64,000 nucleotides of DNA from positions 3,900,001 to 3,964,000 of the forward strand of contig NZ_CP042466.1 in NCBI RefSeq assembly GCF_008330225.1, written 5' to 3'. Shown piece by piece: positions 53,896 to 62,687 of this stretch. The stretch comes from Geobacter sp. FeAm09. GTDB lineage: Bacteria > Desulfobacterota > Desulfuromonadia > Geobacterales > Pseudopelobacteraceae. Below the pieces are notes generated by a model. The model was not told the DNA's origin and ran no database searches. It saw nothing but the letters and a program-made list of their open reading frames with translations. A program made the position numbers and the translations under genes. Position 1 is the stretch's first letter, and every line of letters starts with the position of its first letter.

Positions 53896-55245
53896 CTAAC
53901 GAGGTTCGGACGGCGCCCGTCTGCTGCGATACTCCACCACCGGCTGGTGGCCCGGTGCACGACGCGGCTTGGCGGCGGATGACTTCCCGGCGTTATTCCA
54001 CGGTTTTCCCTGACCCTGGGAGGCGTTGGACTTGCCGCCAGGTTTGGAGAAACGGTTCCCTCCCGGGCCTCCCGGCCGTTTTGCACCTCCCGAACTCCGC
54101 CGCAGGACGGCCAGCGGGGCCAGCCCTTCGATATTCTGCTCCGGCAGCCGTTTGCCGATGAAGCGCTCGATCTTTTCCAGATAACTCACTTCAGACCGGG
54201 AAACAAAGGAGATGGCGATGCCGGAAGCGCCGGCGCGGCCGGTGCGACCGATGCGGTGGACATAGTCCTCGGCGAAGCGCGGCAGGTCGAAGTTGATCAC
54301 GTGGCTGATCCCGGTGACGTCCAGGCCGCGTGCGGCCACGTCGGTGGCCACCAACAGGCGGATGCCGCCGCGGCGCATGCGCTCGATGGTCTTGTTGCGG
54401 GCGATCTGGTTCATGTCGCCGTGCAACGCCGCGGCCTGGTGGCCGTTGCGGGACAGTTCGCGCGCCAGTTCGTCGGCATCGCGTTTGGTGGCCGAGAAGA
54501 TAATGGCCCGGGTGAGCGTCTGGTCACTGACCAGATGGTTGAGGAGTTCCTTCTTGTGGTGAAGGTTGTCGGCCACGTGCAGGCGCTGCTCGATCAGGGC
54601 GTGGGAGGCGGTGCGCACGGCCAACTCCACCCGTTGCGGGTTGCGCAGCATGCGCTCCGCCATCCTGCTGACGGTGGCGTCCATGGTGGCGGTGAACATG
54701 AGGGTCTGGCGGTCCGCAGGGGCGCGGGCCACGATCTTCTCCATGTCCTCGCTGAATCCCATGTCCAGCATGCGGTCGGCCTCATCCAGGATCAGCATCT
54801 CCAGGCGGTCCAGGCGGACGCTGCCGCGCTCCAGGTGGTCCAGCAGGCGCCCCGGCGTGGCGACGATGATGTCCACCGGCGCGGAGAGCAGGCGCAGCTG
54901 TTCGCGATAGGGCATCCCGCCCAAGAGCGTGCCGCAGCGGGGGCGAAAACCGCGGCCGTAGGCACGGGCGGCGTCCATGACCTGGCCCGCCAGTTCGCGG
55001 GTCGGGGTGAGGACCAGGATGCGGGGGCCCTTGCCCGGTACGGTGGAGGGCGCGGTCAGGCGTTGCAGGGCCGGCAGTACGAATGCGGCCGTTTTACCGG
55101 TTCCGGTTTGGGCCGTGGCGATCAGGTCGTGGCCGGCCATGGCCAGCGGTATGGATTGTTCCTGCACGGGTGTGGGGGTCGCGTAGCCGCAGTCGGCCAC
55201 CGCCTTGAGGATGGCCGCGTTGAGGCCCAGTTCGTCAAACGTCAT
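53896..55245 (-). CDS. rhlE: DEAD-box ATP-dependent RNA helicase (RhlE type)
   Basis: 449 aa. Motifs in order: Q motif PTPVQEQSIP, Walker A AQTGTGKT, PTRELAGQV, DEAD in ILDEADRMLDMGF, TAT in MFTATMD, and HRIGRTGRAG. The C-terminal 80 residues are basic and Gly/Ser/Pro-rich (GGAKRPGGPGGNRFSKPGGK), as in RhlE tails that bind RNA. Start is ATG 55245 after AAAAGGAA; the same frame stays open upstream but without RBS. Confidence 0.93.
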   Translation of the reverse strand: MTFDELGLNAAILKAVADCGYATPTPVQEQSIPLAMAGHDLIATAQTGTGKTAAFVLPALQRLTAPSTVPGKGPRILVLTPTRELAGQVMDAARAYGRGFRPRCGTLLGGMPYREQLRLLSAPVDIIVATPGRLLDHLERGSVRLDRLEMLILDEADRMLDMGFSEDMEKIVARAPADRQTLMFTATMDATVSRMAERMLRNPQRVELAVRTASHALIEQRLHVADNLHHKKELLNHLVSDQTLTRAIIFSATKRDADELARELSRNGHQAAALHGDMNQIARNKTIERMRRGGIRLLVATDVAARGLDVTGISHVINFDLPRFAEDYVHRIGRTGRAGASGIAISFVSRSEVSYLEKIERFIGKRLPEQNIEGLAPLAVLRRSSGGAKRPGGPGGNRFSKPGGKSNASQGQGKPWNNAGKSSAAKPRRAPGHQPVVEYRSRRAPSEPR

Positions 55246-55644
55246 TGAGTCTATTCCTTTTCTGTGGTGTAGAGACAGGCGCGCGCGGGCCGCAGGATCA
55301 ACCGGAATGATCCATGGACAAGACGGCAGTGCCGTGCGGCAGACATAATCTTCGCCTGCCAAAGGGTCTGCTTGGTTCAATGGGATAATTGAATGCAGGA
55401 GGGGCAGAATGCGATGATCAAAAGAAAAACGACGGACACCATGCCGTCGTTTCGGGTGTAAGTCTTTCGCCAGCATAAAGGTCTTGACGCAGAAAGGCAA
55501 GCACTAAATTTCGCCGGCGGGAGGCGGGCCCTATGGGGAGCCGCCCGGAAAGCGGCATTGGTGGAAAAAACGGTTGAAGTTTATGCCCAAAACACTTACA
55601 GTTTACGACGCTTTACCGACGCTATTCGAGAAGGAGCGGGAACC
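55246..55644. other. Divergent promoter region between helicase and MTA phosphorylase genes
   Basis: 399 bases without a credible gene. Rightward TTGAAG (55574-55579), 17 bases, TACAGT (55597-55602) is a fair promoter for the phosphorylase gene. TTGACG/TAAATT with a 15-base spacer at 55484-55510 is weaker. The leftward promoter is not evident. Confidence 0.4.
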
Positions 55645-56511
55645 ATGAAGGATGCGGCAATCGGGGTTATCGGCGGGAGCGGGCTCTACGAGATGGAAGG
55701 GCTGGAAGATGTCCGGCGGGTGCAGGTGGAAACGCCCTTCGGCACCCCTTCGGACGAGTACGTTACCGGCGTGCTGAACGGCGTGCGGATGGCGTTCCTC
55801 CCCCGCCACGGCCGCGGCCACCGCCTGCTCCCTTCCGAAGTCAACTACCGCGCCAACATCTATGGCATGAAAAAGCTGGGGGTGGAGCGGATCATCTCCG
55901 TATCGGCCGTGGGCAGCCTCAAGGAGATCATCGCTCCGGGCCACATCGTCATACCCGACCAGTTCATCGACCGGACCAAGGGCATCCGCAAGGATACCTT
56001 CTTCGGCGAGGGGATCGTGGCCCATGTGGGGTTTGCCGACCCGGTCTGCCTCGATCTGTCGGAGGCGCTTCATGCGGCGGCCCTCAAGGCCGGGGCGGTC
56101 GCCCACAAGGGGGGCACCTACATCTGCATGGAGGGGCCGGCCTTTTCGACCCGCGCCGAATCGTTCATGTACCGCGAGCGCGAGGCGGCGGTCATCGGCA
56201 TGACCAACCTGACCGAGGCCAAGCTGGCGCGCGAAGCCGAGATCTGCTACGGCATCATCGCCCTTTCCACCGATTACGACTGCTGGCACACCTCCCATGA
56301 CGACGTGTCGGTCGAGGCGGTGGTTCAGATCATCCAGCAGAACGTCGCCATGGCCAAGGAGATCATCCGCCACGCCGTGGCCGCCATCGACGGCCGGGAA
56401 CAGAGCTGCCCCTGCGGCAGCGCCCTCCGCTACGCCATCATCAGCGACAGGTCGGTCATTCCGGCTGAAACGAAACAAAATCTCGAACTGCTCATCGGCA
56501 AATATCTGTAG
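55645..56511 (+). CDS. mtnP: S-methyl-5'-thioadenosine phosphorylase
   Basis: 288 aa. It shows the phosphate-binding IGVIGGSGLYEM, RHGRGHRLLPSEVNYRANIY, SVSAVGSLKE and TYICMEGPAFSTRAES, followed by IGMTNLTEAKLAREAEICY. It releases adenine and methylthioribose-1-phosphate from MTA. RBS AAGGAGCGGG. A PfkB kinase gene follows after 30 bases; a metabolic link is possible but not proved. Confidence 0.95.
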   Translation: MKDAAIGVIGGSGLYEMEGLEDVRRVQVETPFGTPSDEYVTGVLNGVRMAFLPRHGRGHRLLPSEVNYRANIYGMKKLGVERIISVSAVGSLKEIIAPGHIVIPDQFIDRTKGIRKDTFFGEGIVAHVGFADPVCLDLSEALHAAALKAGAVAHKGGTYICMEGPAFSTRAESFMYREREAAVIGMTNLTEAKLAREAEICYGIIALSTDYDCWHTSHDDVSVEAVVQIIQQNVAMAKEIIRHAVAAIDGREQSCPCGSALRYAIISDRSVIPAETKQNLELLIGKYL

Positions 56512-56541
56512 CTCGTATTCATAACAAGGAGATGCTTTTCT

Positions 56542-57465
56542 ATGGGAATCGTTGTCGTCGGCACCGTGGCCTTTGATACGGTGGAGACCCCTTTCGGCAG
56601 GGGCGAGAATGTCCTGGGGGGCTCGGCCACCTATTTTTCCACCTCGGCCAGTTTTTTTACCGATGTCTCGCTGGTGGCGGTCGTGGGGGAGGATTTCCCC
56701 GCGGAGCACGTGAGCTTCCTCCAGTCGCGGGATATCAATACCGACGGTCTGCAGCGGATCCCCGGCAAGACCTTCCACTGGAGCGGCAAGTACGGCTACG
56801 ACCTGAACGAGGCCCAGACCCTGGATACGCAGCTCAACGTCCTGACGGAGTTCCGCCCCAACCTGCCCGAGTCCTACCGCGATGCCGACTACCTCTTCCT
56901 GGCGAACATCGACCCGGACCTGCAGATGGAGGTGCTGGACCAGGTGCGCCGGCCGAAGCTGGTGGCGTGCGATACCATGAATTTCTGGATCTCGTCCAAG
57001 CCCGAGGAATTGAAGAAGGTGCTCCGGAAGGTTGACATCGTGGTGATCAACGAGGGGGAGGCGCGCCAGTTCACCAACCAGTCGAACCTGGTCAAGGCGG
57101 CCCGCGAGATCATCGCCCTGGGGTGCAAGCGGCTGGTGGTCAAGCGGGGCGAGTACGGGGTGCTGATGTTCACGGCGGACTCCGTGTTTGCGGCGCCGGC
57201 CTACCCGCTGGAAGAGGTCTTCGACCCGACCGGCGCTGGCGACACCTTTGCCGGAGGCTTCATGGGGTACCTGGCCAATACGGGCGACCTGTCCGAGGAG
57301 GGGCTCCGCCAGGCCATCGTCTTCGGCTCGGTGATGGCCTCCTTCAATGTGGAGGATTTCAGCCTCGACCGCATGAAGCGCCTGGAATACCGGGAAATCG
57401 AGGCCCGCTACCGGAGCTTCAAGGCGTTGACGAGTTTCCGGGATATTAGCGAGCTCAAATCGTAA
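56542..57465 (+). CDS. PfkB family carbohydrate kinase
   Basis: 307 aa. The N-terminus is VVVGTVAFDTVETPFGR and LGGSATYFSTSASFF, and the C-terminal ATP/substrate motif DPTGAGDTFAGGFMGYL contains the catalytic Asp. The substrate is not evident; in this family and position beside MTA phosphorylase it could be a ribose or nucleoside derivative (speculative). RBS AAGGAG. Confidence 0.9.
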   Translation: MGIVVVGTVAFDTVETPFGRGENVLGGSATYFSTSASFFTDVSLVAVVGEDFPAEHVSFLQSRDINTDGLQRIPGKTFHWSGKYGYDLNEAQTLDTQLNVLTEFRPNLPESYRDADYLFLANIDPDLQMEVLDQVRRPKLVACDTMNFWISSKPEELKKVLRKVDIVVINEGEARQFTNQSNLVKAAREIIALGCKRLVVKRGEYGVLMFTADSVFAAPAYPLEEVFDPTGAGDTFAGGFMGYLANTGDLSEEGLRQAIVFGSVMASFNVEDFSLDRMKRLEYREIEARYRSFKALTSFRDISELKS

Positions 57466-57535
57466 CCATTGGATTTATTGACAAGTTTGGATTGTTTTGC
57501 TAGTTTTGCCGCGGGGTTGAATACGGTTTGATCGG

Positions 57536-58300
57536 ATGCCCATGAAATTCTGCCGGTTGCACATCGTTTGCCTTCTTATGGCCCTGGCTGTCGCCGGCTG
57601 CGCCACCGGGCGCCAGCAGGAGGGGAAGAAGGAGCCGGGCTCCTACCATTACCAGATGGGGCTTTCCTACCTGGGAGAACGCAACTATACCAACGCGCTG
57701 ATCGAGCTGACCGAGGCGGAGAAATTCGATCCCGAGAACCCGGAACTGCTCTATAACCTGGGCCTGGCCTACCTGGGCAAGAAGCGTTTCGCCCTGGCCG
57801 AGCAGAAGCTCCAACAGGCCATCATGCTGAAGCAGAACTACTCCCCGGCCCGTAACGACCTGGGGGTGGTCTATCTCGAACTCAAGCGGTGGGACAACGC
57901 CATCCAGCAGTTCAAGATCGTCAAGGACGATATCTTCTACCAGGACAGCGAAAGTGCGGCCATCAACCTGGGGCTGGCCTACCTCGGCAAGGGGGACTAC
58001 CCCAAGGCGCTCGAGGAGCTGCGGGCGGTGATCGTCGCCAATCCGCGCAATCCCGTGGCCCGGCTTTCCCTGGGCCGGGTCTGGTTTGCCATGGACAAGA
58101 CCGAGCAGGCTGTCGCCGAATACCGCAAGGCGCTGGAGATCTTCAAAGAGTTCGGCGCCGCGTATTATTATCTCGGTCTGGCCCAACTCAAGCAGAACAA
58201 CCTTGATGCCGCCAGAAGCTCCTTCAACGAGGTGCTGCGCATCATTCCCGACTCTGAATTGGGACATGCGTCCCTGGGGTATCTGGAGCTTCTCAAGTAG
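57536..58300 (+). CDS. TPR-repeat lipoprotein (PilW/PilF-like)
   Basis: 254 aa. Lipobox VAGC near residue 22, then about six tetratricopeptide repeats starting SYHYQMGLSYLGERNYTNAL, PELLYNLGLAYLGKKRFALA and SAAINLGLAYLGKGDYPKAL. Such lipoproteins help to assemble pilus secretins; no pilus gene is adjacent. Two ATGs are possible (57536, 57542), neither with a strong RBS. Confidence 0.85.
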   Translation: MPMKFCRLHIVCLLMALAVAGCATGRQQEGKKEPGSYHYQMGLSYLGERNYTNALIELTEAEKFDPENPELLYNLGLAYLGKKRFALAEQKLQQAIMLKQNYSPARNDLGVVYLELKRWDNAIQQFKIVKDDIFYQDSESAAINLGLAYLGKGDYPKALEELRAVIVANPRNPVARLSLGRVWFAMDKTEQAVAEYRKALEIFKEFGAAYYYLGLAQLKQNNLDAARSSFNEVLRIIPDSELGHASLGYLELLK

Positions 58301-58325
58301 TTTTCATCCGGAAACGGATGGAAAC
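58300..58325. repeat. CATCCGG hairpin element, copy 2
   Basis: GTTTTCATCCG, GNRA tetraloop GAAA, CGGATGGAAAC. Compare 40337-40366. It lies right at the TPR gene stop. Confidence 0.6.
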
Positions 58326-58343
58326 CAAGTAAGCGAGGACTGT

Positions 58344-59228
58344 TTGTCCGAAACCGTGCACAACGATGATTCCTCTCCCGCCACCCTGGGAGCCGTTCTC
58401 AGGCGATGCCGCGAGTACCACGGCATATCCCTCGATGAGGCCGCCGAGGCGACCAAAATGGGCAAGAACTATCTTCAGGCCCTGGAAAACGAACGCACCA
58501 AGGAATTTGCCAACCAGGCCTATCTGAAGGGCTTCCTGCGCATCTACGCCACCTACCTCGGCCTCAATCCCGACGACATGATCCGGCTGTATGACAAACA
58601 GCAGGCCCAGGGCAGCTCCCTGTCGGCGGCGGCGCACCCCAAAGGGGCTACCGGCGACGCCGAGGCCCCGAAGAAACGCATCTCCCTGCAAAAATTCGCC
58701 TTGCCGGCATTTCTGCTGTTGCTGATCATTATCACGGCGAGCATCATCAACCGCTCGGACGCCCCCCCCCGGCGGGAGCAGCCCCCGCCCCAGGCTTCCC
58801 TGGCGCCGCCGGCGCCGGCCGTCGCGCCGCAGCCCCCGGTCCTGCCGGCACGTTCCAGCGCCCAGGCGCCGCCCCCGCCGGAGAAAGCGGAAAAGAAGCC
58901 GGTTTCCGCCGAGCAGCCCAAGGATGCGCCGCCGCCCGATCCGGGGAGCGCCGCGTCCCAACCGGCCGAGCAGGCGAAAAGTTTCATCGCGCACATGAAA
59001 GTGAGCCAGAACGGGACCCTCAGCGTCACCATCGACGGGGCGGTATCCCAGACCTATGATTTGATGGCCGGCGATGCCATCGAATGGAAGGCCGAAAAGA
59101 GCATCGCCCTTGAATTGTCCAACGGGGGAGGGGTGGAGGTCGAGATAAACGGCAGACCGCTCAAACCGTTCGGACCCGCCGGGAAGCCGGTTTCCATCGT
59201 GCTTGACGCCAACGGCGTCCGGCCGTAG
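58344..59228 (+). CDS. rodZ: RodZ-like protein (HTH, one membrane helix, DUF4115)
   Basis: 294 aa. The N-terminal HTH is LGAVLRRCREYHGISLDEAAEATKM with YLQALENER; one membrane helix follows (FALPAFLLLLIIITASII, about 120-140), then a long Pro-rich linker (about 145-215) and a C-terminal DUF4115 beta domain (MKVSQNGTLSVTIDGA). RodZ links MreB to cell shape, but no mre genes are near. The start is TTG 58344, because GAGGA stands 6 bases before it; the next GTG at 58356 would be too far from it. Confidence 0.85.
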   Translation: MSETVHNDDSSPATLGAVLRRCREYHGISLDEAAEATKMGKNYLQALENERTKEFANQAYLKGFLRIYATYLGLNPDDMIRLYDKQQAQGSSLSAAAHPKGATGDAEAPKKRISLQKFALPAFLLLLIIITASIINRSDAPPRREQPPPQASLAPPAPAVAPQPPVLPARSSAQAPPPPEKAEKKPVSAEQPKDAPPPDPGSAASQPAEQAKSFIAHMKVSQNGTLSVTIDGAVSQTYDLMAGDAIEWKAEKSIALELSNGGGVEVEINGRPLKPFGPAGKPVSIVLDANGVRP

Positions 59229-59286
59229 TCCCATGAGTAACTGCGCGGGGCACGAGCCGATCTGAAAACGTTCCAAGGAGAGCACC

Positions 59287-60033
59287 ATGCAGATAGCAGC
59301 GCGTTGCCGTAAGTGCGGTAAGGTCATGAGCAGCCAGCGTATCGACAACTACCGGGTCAAGATGACCTGCTCCTGCGGATTTTCCGACTTCCGCACCCAG
59401 ACGGAAAAGGTCAAGACCGTCAACCCGTTCTACCACAAGGCCAATTTCACCCCCTATGTGGAAAGCGAAAAGGGGAAGATGGTGCTGACCATGCAGCGGG
59501 CGAACCGGGAGCACATGGAGATCATCTCCCTGGAAGAGATCAGCATGCTGGTGTCGTCCGATTTCGAGCTCTCCGAAGTGCTGCACATGGTGGCGACCAA
59601 GCTGGCCGTGCAGCTCCATGCCAGCGTCTGCAACATCTACCTCCTGGAGGATGGGGAACTGGTGCTGAAGGCCACCTACGGGTACGAGCAGGAAAAGATC
59701 GGCCTGATCCGCCTCAAGATCGGCGAGGGGATCACCGGCACCGTGGCCCGGGAGATGCAGCCCATCAACCTGAGCCGTGCCTCCCAGGACCCGCGTTACA
59801 AGGTCTTCCCCGAGCTGAACGAAGAGAAATACAACTCCATGCTTTCCTTCCCCATAACCGACAAGAAGGACGTCTACGGGGTCATCAACCTGCAGACCAC
59901 CTCCATGCGGAGTTTCCCCGAAGACGAGATTTACTTCGTCTCGATCATCGCCAACCTGATCCTTTCGGCCATCAAGCTCCGCCAGAAAGCCGCATCCGCC
60001 AAAAACGGAGAGAAAAAGCCCGCGCTTTCTTGA
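59287..60033 (+). CDS. GAF-domain signalling protein with N-terminal zinc ribbon
   Basis: 248 aa. CRKCGKVM and MTCSCGF form a zinc-ribbon at residues 7-31. A GAF domain covers about 90-235 (VLHMVATKLAVQLHASVCNIYLLEDGELVLKATYG quoted in parts, KIGEGITGTVAREM, MLSFPITDKKDVYGVINLQT). The GAF resembles the sensor of NifA/PtsP proteins. No output domain is attached, so it may act with the receiver proteins encoded next. RBS AAGGAG. Confidence 0.82.
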   Translation: MQIAARCRKCGKVMSSQRIDNYRVKMTCSCGFSDFRTQTEKVKTVNPFYHKANFTPYVESEKGKMVLTMQRANREHMEIISLEEISMLVSSDFELSEVLHMVATKLAVQLHASVCNIYLLEDGELVLKATYGYEQEKIGLIRLKIGEGITGTVAREMQPINLSRASQDPRYKVFPELNEEKYNSMLSFPITDKKDVYGVINLQTTSMRSFPEDEIYFVSIIANLILSAIKLRQKAASAKNGEKKPALS

Positions 60034-60088
60034 CACGGCGGGGCCCCGTGCTAGACTCACAATACGAGTCCAAGGCGGGGAGTTCGCT

Positions 60089-60457
60089 GTGGTTGAGCAA
60101 CAAAAACGCATACTGGTGGTCGATGACGAGGAAAACGCCCGTATTGCGCTCTCGAAAATCCTGAGCCGCGAGGGGTACGAGGTGGCGTCGGCCGGCAACG
60201 GTTACGAGGCGCTCAATTACCTGCGGGGCAAAGAGGTGGAATTGATCATCACCGACATCAACATGCCGGAGATGAACGGGCTGACCTTTTTGCGGGAACT
60301 GAGCAGGAGCCACCCCGACAGCAATGTGATCATGGTCACCGCCTATGGCGAGGTGGAATCGTACATCGAGGCCATGAACCTGGGGGCCTTCGAGTATATC
60401 AACAAGCCGGTCAAGATCGACGAACTCAAGAAGATAATCAGGAAAATATTCAATTGA
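60089..60457 (+). CDS. Single-domain response regulator
   Basis: 122 aa CheY-like receiver. RILVVDDEENARIAL, phospho-acceptor Asp in LIITDINMPEMNG, TAYGE and the Lys of NKPVKIDEL are present. No output domain. It starts at GTG 60089, 55 bases after the GAF gene. Confidence 0.93.
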   Translation: MVEQQKRILVVDDEENARIALSKILSREGYEVASAGNGYEALNYLRGKEVELIITDINMPEMNGLTFLRELSRSHPDSNVIMVTAYGEVESYIEAMNLGAFEYINKPVKIDELKKIIRKIFN

Positions 60458-60506
60458 TTTTGCACCGGTGCGGCATCTTACTCCATTCACATGAGGGGGT
60501 TGTGAC

Positions 60507-60959
60507 ATGAAACCGTTCAGCAAGATCCTGACGGCCATCGATTTTTCGGAAAACTCGGATTACGCTTTCGACTATGCACTCACCTTGGCGAAACAGTTCG
60601 ATTCCCAGCTTGTGGTGCTGCATGTCATCAATGAACCGGTCGATTTGCGCGGCTTTTATGTCCCCCACATCTCCTTCGAACAGTTGGAGAAGGAGATCGA
60701 AGAGGGGGCCGAAAAGATGATGGCCAAATTCTGCAGTGCGAAGATGGGCGATTTCACCAACTTCACCACCTCCATCGTCACCGGCATCCCCTACGAAGAG
60801 GTCATCCGCACGGCGGAGGAAACGGCCGCCTCGCTGATCGTGCTCGGCACCCACGGCCGTACCGGGATCGACCACCTGATCTTCGGCAGCACTGCCGAGC
60901 GTGTCGTCCGCGGGGCTTCCTGCCCGGTCCTGACGATCCGCCTGCCGGCGGAACAATGA
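60507..60959 (+). CDS. Universal stress protein (UspA family, ATP-binding type)
   Basis: 150 aa. The N-terminal FSKILTAIDFSENSDYAFDYAL and the ATP-loop GTHGRTGIDHLIFGSTAERV (G-2x-G-9x-G-S) indicate an ATP-binding Usp. RBS GAGGGGG. It stands within the signalling block and is probably cotranscribed. Confidence 0.93.
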   Translation: MKPFSKILTAIDFSENSDYAFDYALTLAKQFDSQLVVLHVINEPVDLRGFYVPHISFEQLEKEIEEGAEKMMAKFCSAKMGDFTNFTTSIVTGIPYEEVIRTAEETAASLIVLGTHGRTGIDHLIFGSTAERVVRGASCPVLTIRLPAEQ

Positions 60960-61000
60960 ACGGTGCGTCCGGCACCTTTGCGGCGCGACGCGCCTAAATC

Positions 61001-62191
61001 ATGGACATCCCCCTTCCCGACAGCAAGGCCGCGGTCGTCGTCATCGACGACGACCCCCATATCCTCGAACTCGCCGGCCTGATCCTTTCCCGCAAAGGGT
61101 ATCACGTGCTTGCGGCCTCCACGGCCCGCCAGGGGATGGACATCATTGCCGCCCAGGCGCCGGAGCTGGCGCTTCTGGACTACATGATGCCCGAGATGGA
61201 CGGCCTTGCGACCTTGCGGGAGATCAAGGCGCGCTACCCGGACACCTACGTCATCATGTTCACCGGCAAGGGGAACGAGGAGATTGCCGTCGAGTTGATG
61301 AAGGGGGGCGCCTCCGAGTATATCCTCAAGCCGTTCAACAACCGGGACCTGACCGACCGCCTCGACAGCGTCCTGCGCATCCGCGAGATAGAGCTCCACA
61401 ACAAGGCGCTGCAGCAGGAGCACGTGCGGCTTCTCGAGGAGATCGACACCTGGAACCAGGAGTTGCAGAAGCGGGTCCGGGAGAAGACCGAGGCGCTGCA
61501 GAAGGCCCAGTCCGAGATCGCCCAATCGGAAAAGCTGGCCGCCCTGGGCTACCTTTCCGCCGGCATGGCCCACGAGATCCGCAATCCGCTCAATTCCATC
61601 TCGCTCTTTGCCCAGCTCATGCGCCAGAACGCCGCCGACCATGAGCAGCGGGAGTACCTGGGCAAGATCCTGAAGGAGATCGACCGGATCGACGTCATCA
61701 TCTGCAAGCTGCTGGACGCCTCGCGCCGCAGCCGCACCATCTCCTCGGACGTGCAGATCGACCGGGTGGTGGACAACGCCATCGATGCCTTCTCACCCCA
61801 GATCGAGGCCGGCAACATCCGCGTCGAGCGTCGCTATCACGGGGTGCCTCCCGCCATCAAGGCCGACCCTGCGGAGGTGGAGCAGATCTTCACCAACCTG
61901 TTCCTGAACGCCCTGGACGAGATGCCGGGCGGGGGCCGCCTCGACATAGAGATCTACGAAGAAAACGGCTGGGTGGTGGTCACGGTCGGCGACAGCGGCG
62001 GCGGCATCCCCGCCGAGGTCCTGCCCAACATCTTCGAGCCGTTTTTCACCACCAAGTCCCGGGGCACCGGCATGGGACTGCCGGTGGTCCAGCGCATCGC
62101 CCGCATCTACCAGGGGACCGTTTCCGTCGAAAAGAGTTCGGCGGAGGGGACGGTTTTCCGCCTGGAATTTCCTGCCGTTGTGCCCGCCTGA
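61001..62191 (+). CDS. Receiver-histidine kinase hybrid
   Basis: 396 aa cytoplasmic protein. The N-terminal receiver ([14 protein letters not shown]; Asp in [16 protein letters not shown]) is followed by a coiled-coil (about 130-175), HisKA with [16 protein letters not shown], and HATPase ([39 protein letters not shown]). No membrane helix. It probably senses signalling through phosphorylation of the receiver, with the neighbouring receivers as partners (inference). Confidence 0.92.
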   Translation: MDIPLPDSKAAVVVIDDDPHILELAGLILSRKGYHVLAASTARQGMDIIAAQAPELALLDYMMPEMDGLATLREIKARYPDTYVIMFTGKGNEEIAVELMKGGASEYILKPFNNRDLTDRLDSVLRIREIELHNKALQQEHVRLLEEIDTWNQELQKRVREKTEALQKAQSEIAQSEKLAALGYLSAGMAHEIRNPLNSISLFAQLMRQNAADHEQREYLGKILKEIDRIDVIICKLLDASRRSRTISSDVQIDRVVDNAIDAFSPQIEAGNIRVERRYHGVPPAIKADPAEVEQIFTNLFLNALDEMPGGGRLDIEIYEENGWVVVTVGDSGGGIPAEVLPNIFEPFFTTKSRGTGMGLPVVQRIARIYQGTVSVEKSSAEGTVFRLEFPAVVPA

Positions 62192-62285
62192 AGCGTTAAA
62201 ATTCCGGGGAGCCCGAGCATTCCACTTTTCTTTTGCACCACAAGTGGGATATAGTTGCCCTTATTTTCCCTTGGACGGGCCAGCC

Positions 62286-62684
62286 ATGAAGGAATCGCGC
62301 GGAAAAATCCTGATTATCGACGACGACCCCTTTTTCCAGAAAGTGCTTTCCGACGCCTTCAACGAGAACGGGTTTACCCCCCTCAACGCCAGCGACGGCA
62401 TCGAGGGGATCAAGGTGTTCCTGGAAAAGGCCCCTGATGCCGTTCTTTCCGACCTGGTCATGCCGCGCATGGGTGGCGTCAGCACCTGCATGGAGATCAG
62501 CCGTCTGGCCGGCGACCGGCAGCCGGTGATCGTCCTGTTGACCTCCATGTTCCATGAGCCTCCCCACGAGCATGAAACCCCCGACATGGGGGCCAAGGTG
62601 CATATCCCCAAGTCCACCAAAGCGGTGGACATCGTCATCATTGTCGAGCAACTCCTGGGACGGAAGAAGGTGCAGCAAGGCTGA
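62286..62684 (+). CDS. Response regulator receiver protein
   Basis: 132 aa. KILIIDDDPFFQKVLSDAF and the acceptor Asp in VLSDLVMPRMGG are clear; the region after it (MFHEPPHEHETPDMG) is longer than usual, and the Lys in HIPKSTKAV holds the conserved position. ATG 62286 is chosen because the upstream extension reads as spacer. It is 95 bases after the kinase gene. Confidence 0.9.
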   Translation: MKESRGKILIIDDDPFFQKVLSDAFNENGFTPLNASDGIEGIKVFLEKAPDAVLSDLVMPRMGGVSTCMEISRLAGDRQPVIVLLTSMFHEPPHEHETPDMGAKVHIPKSTKAVDIVIIVEQLLGRKKVQQG

Positions 62685-62687
62685 CGG

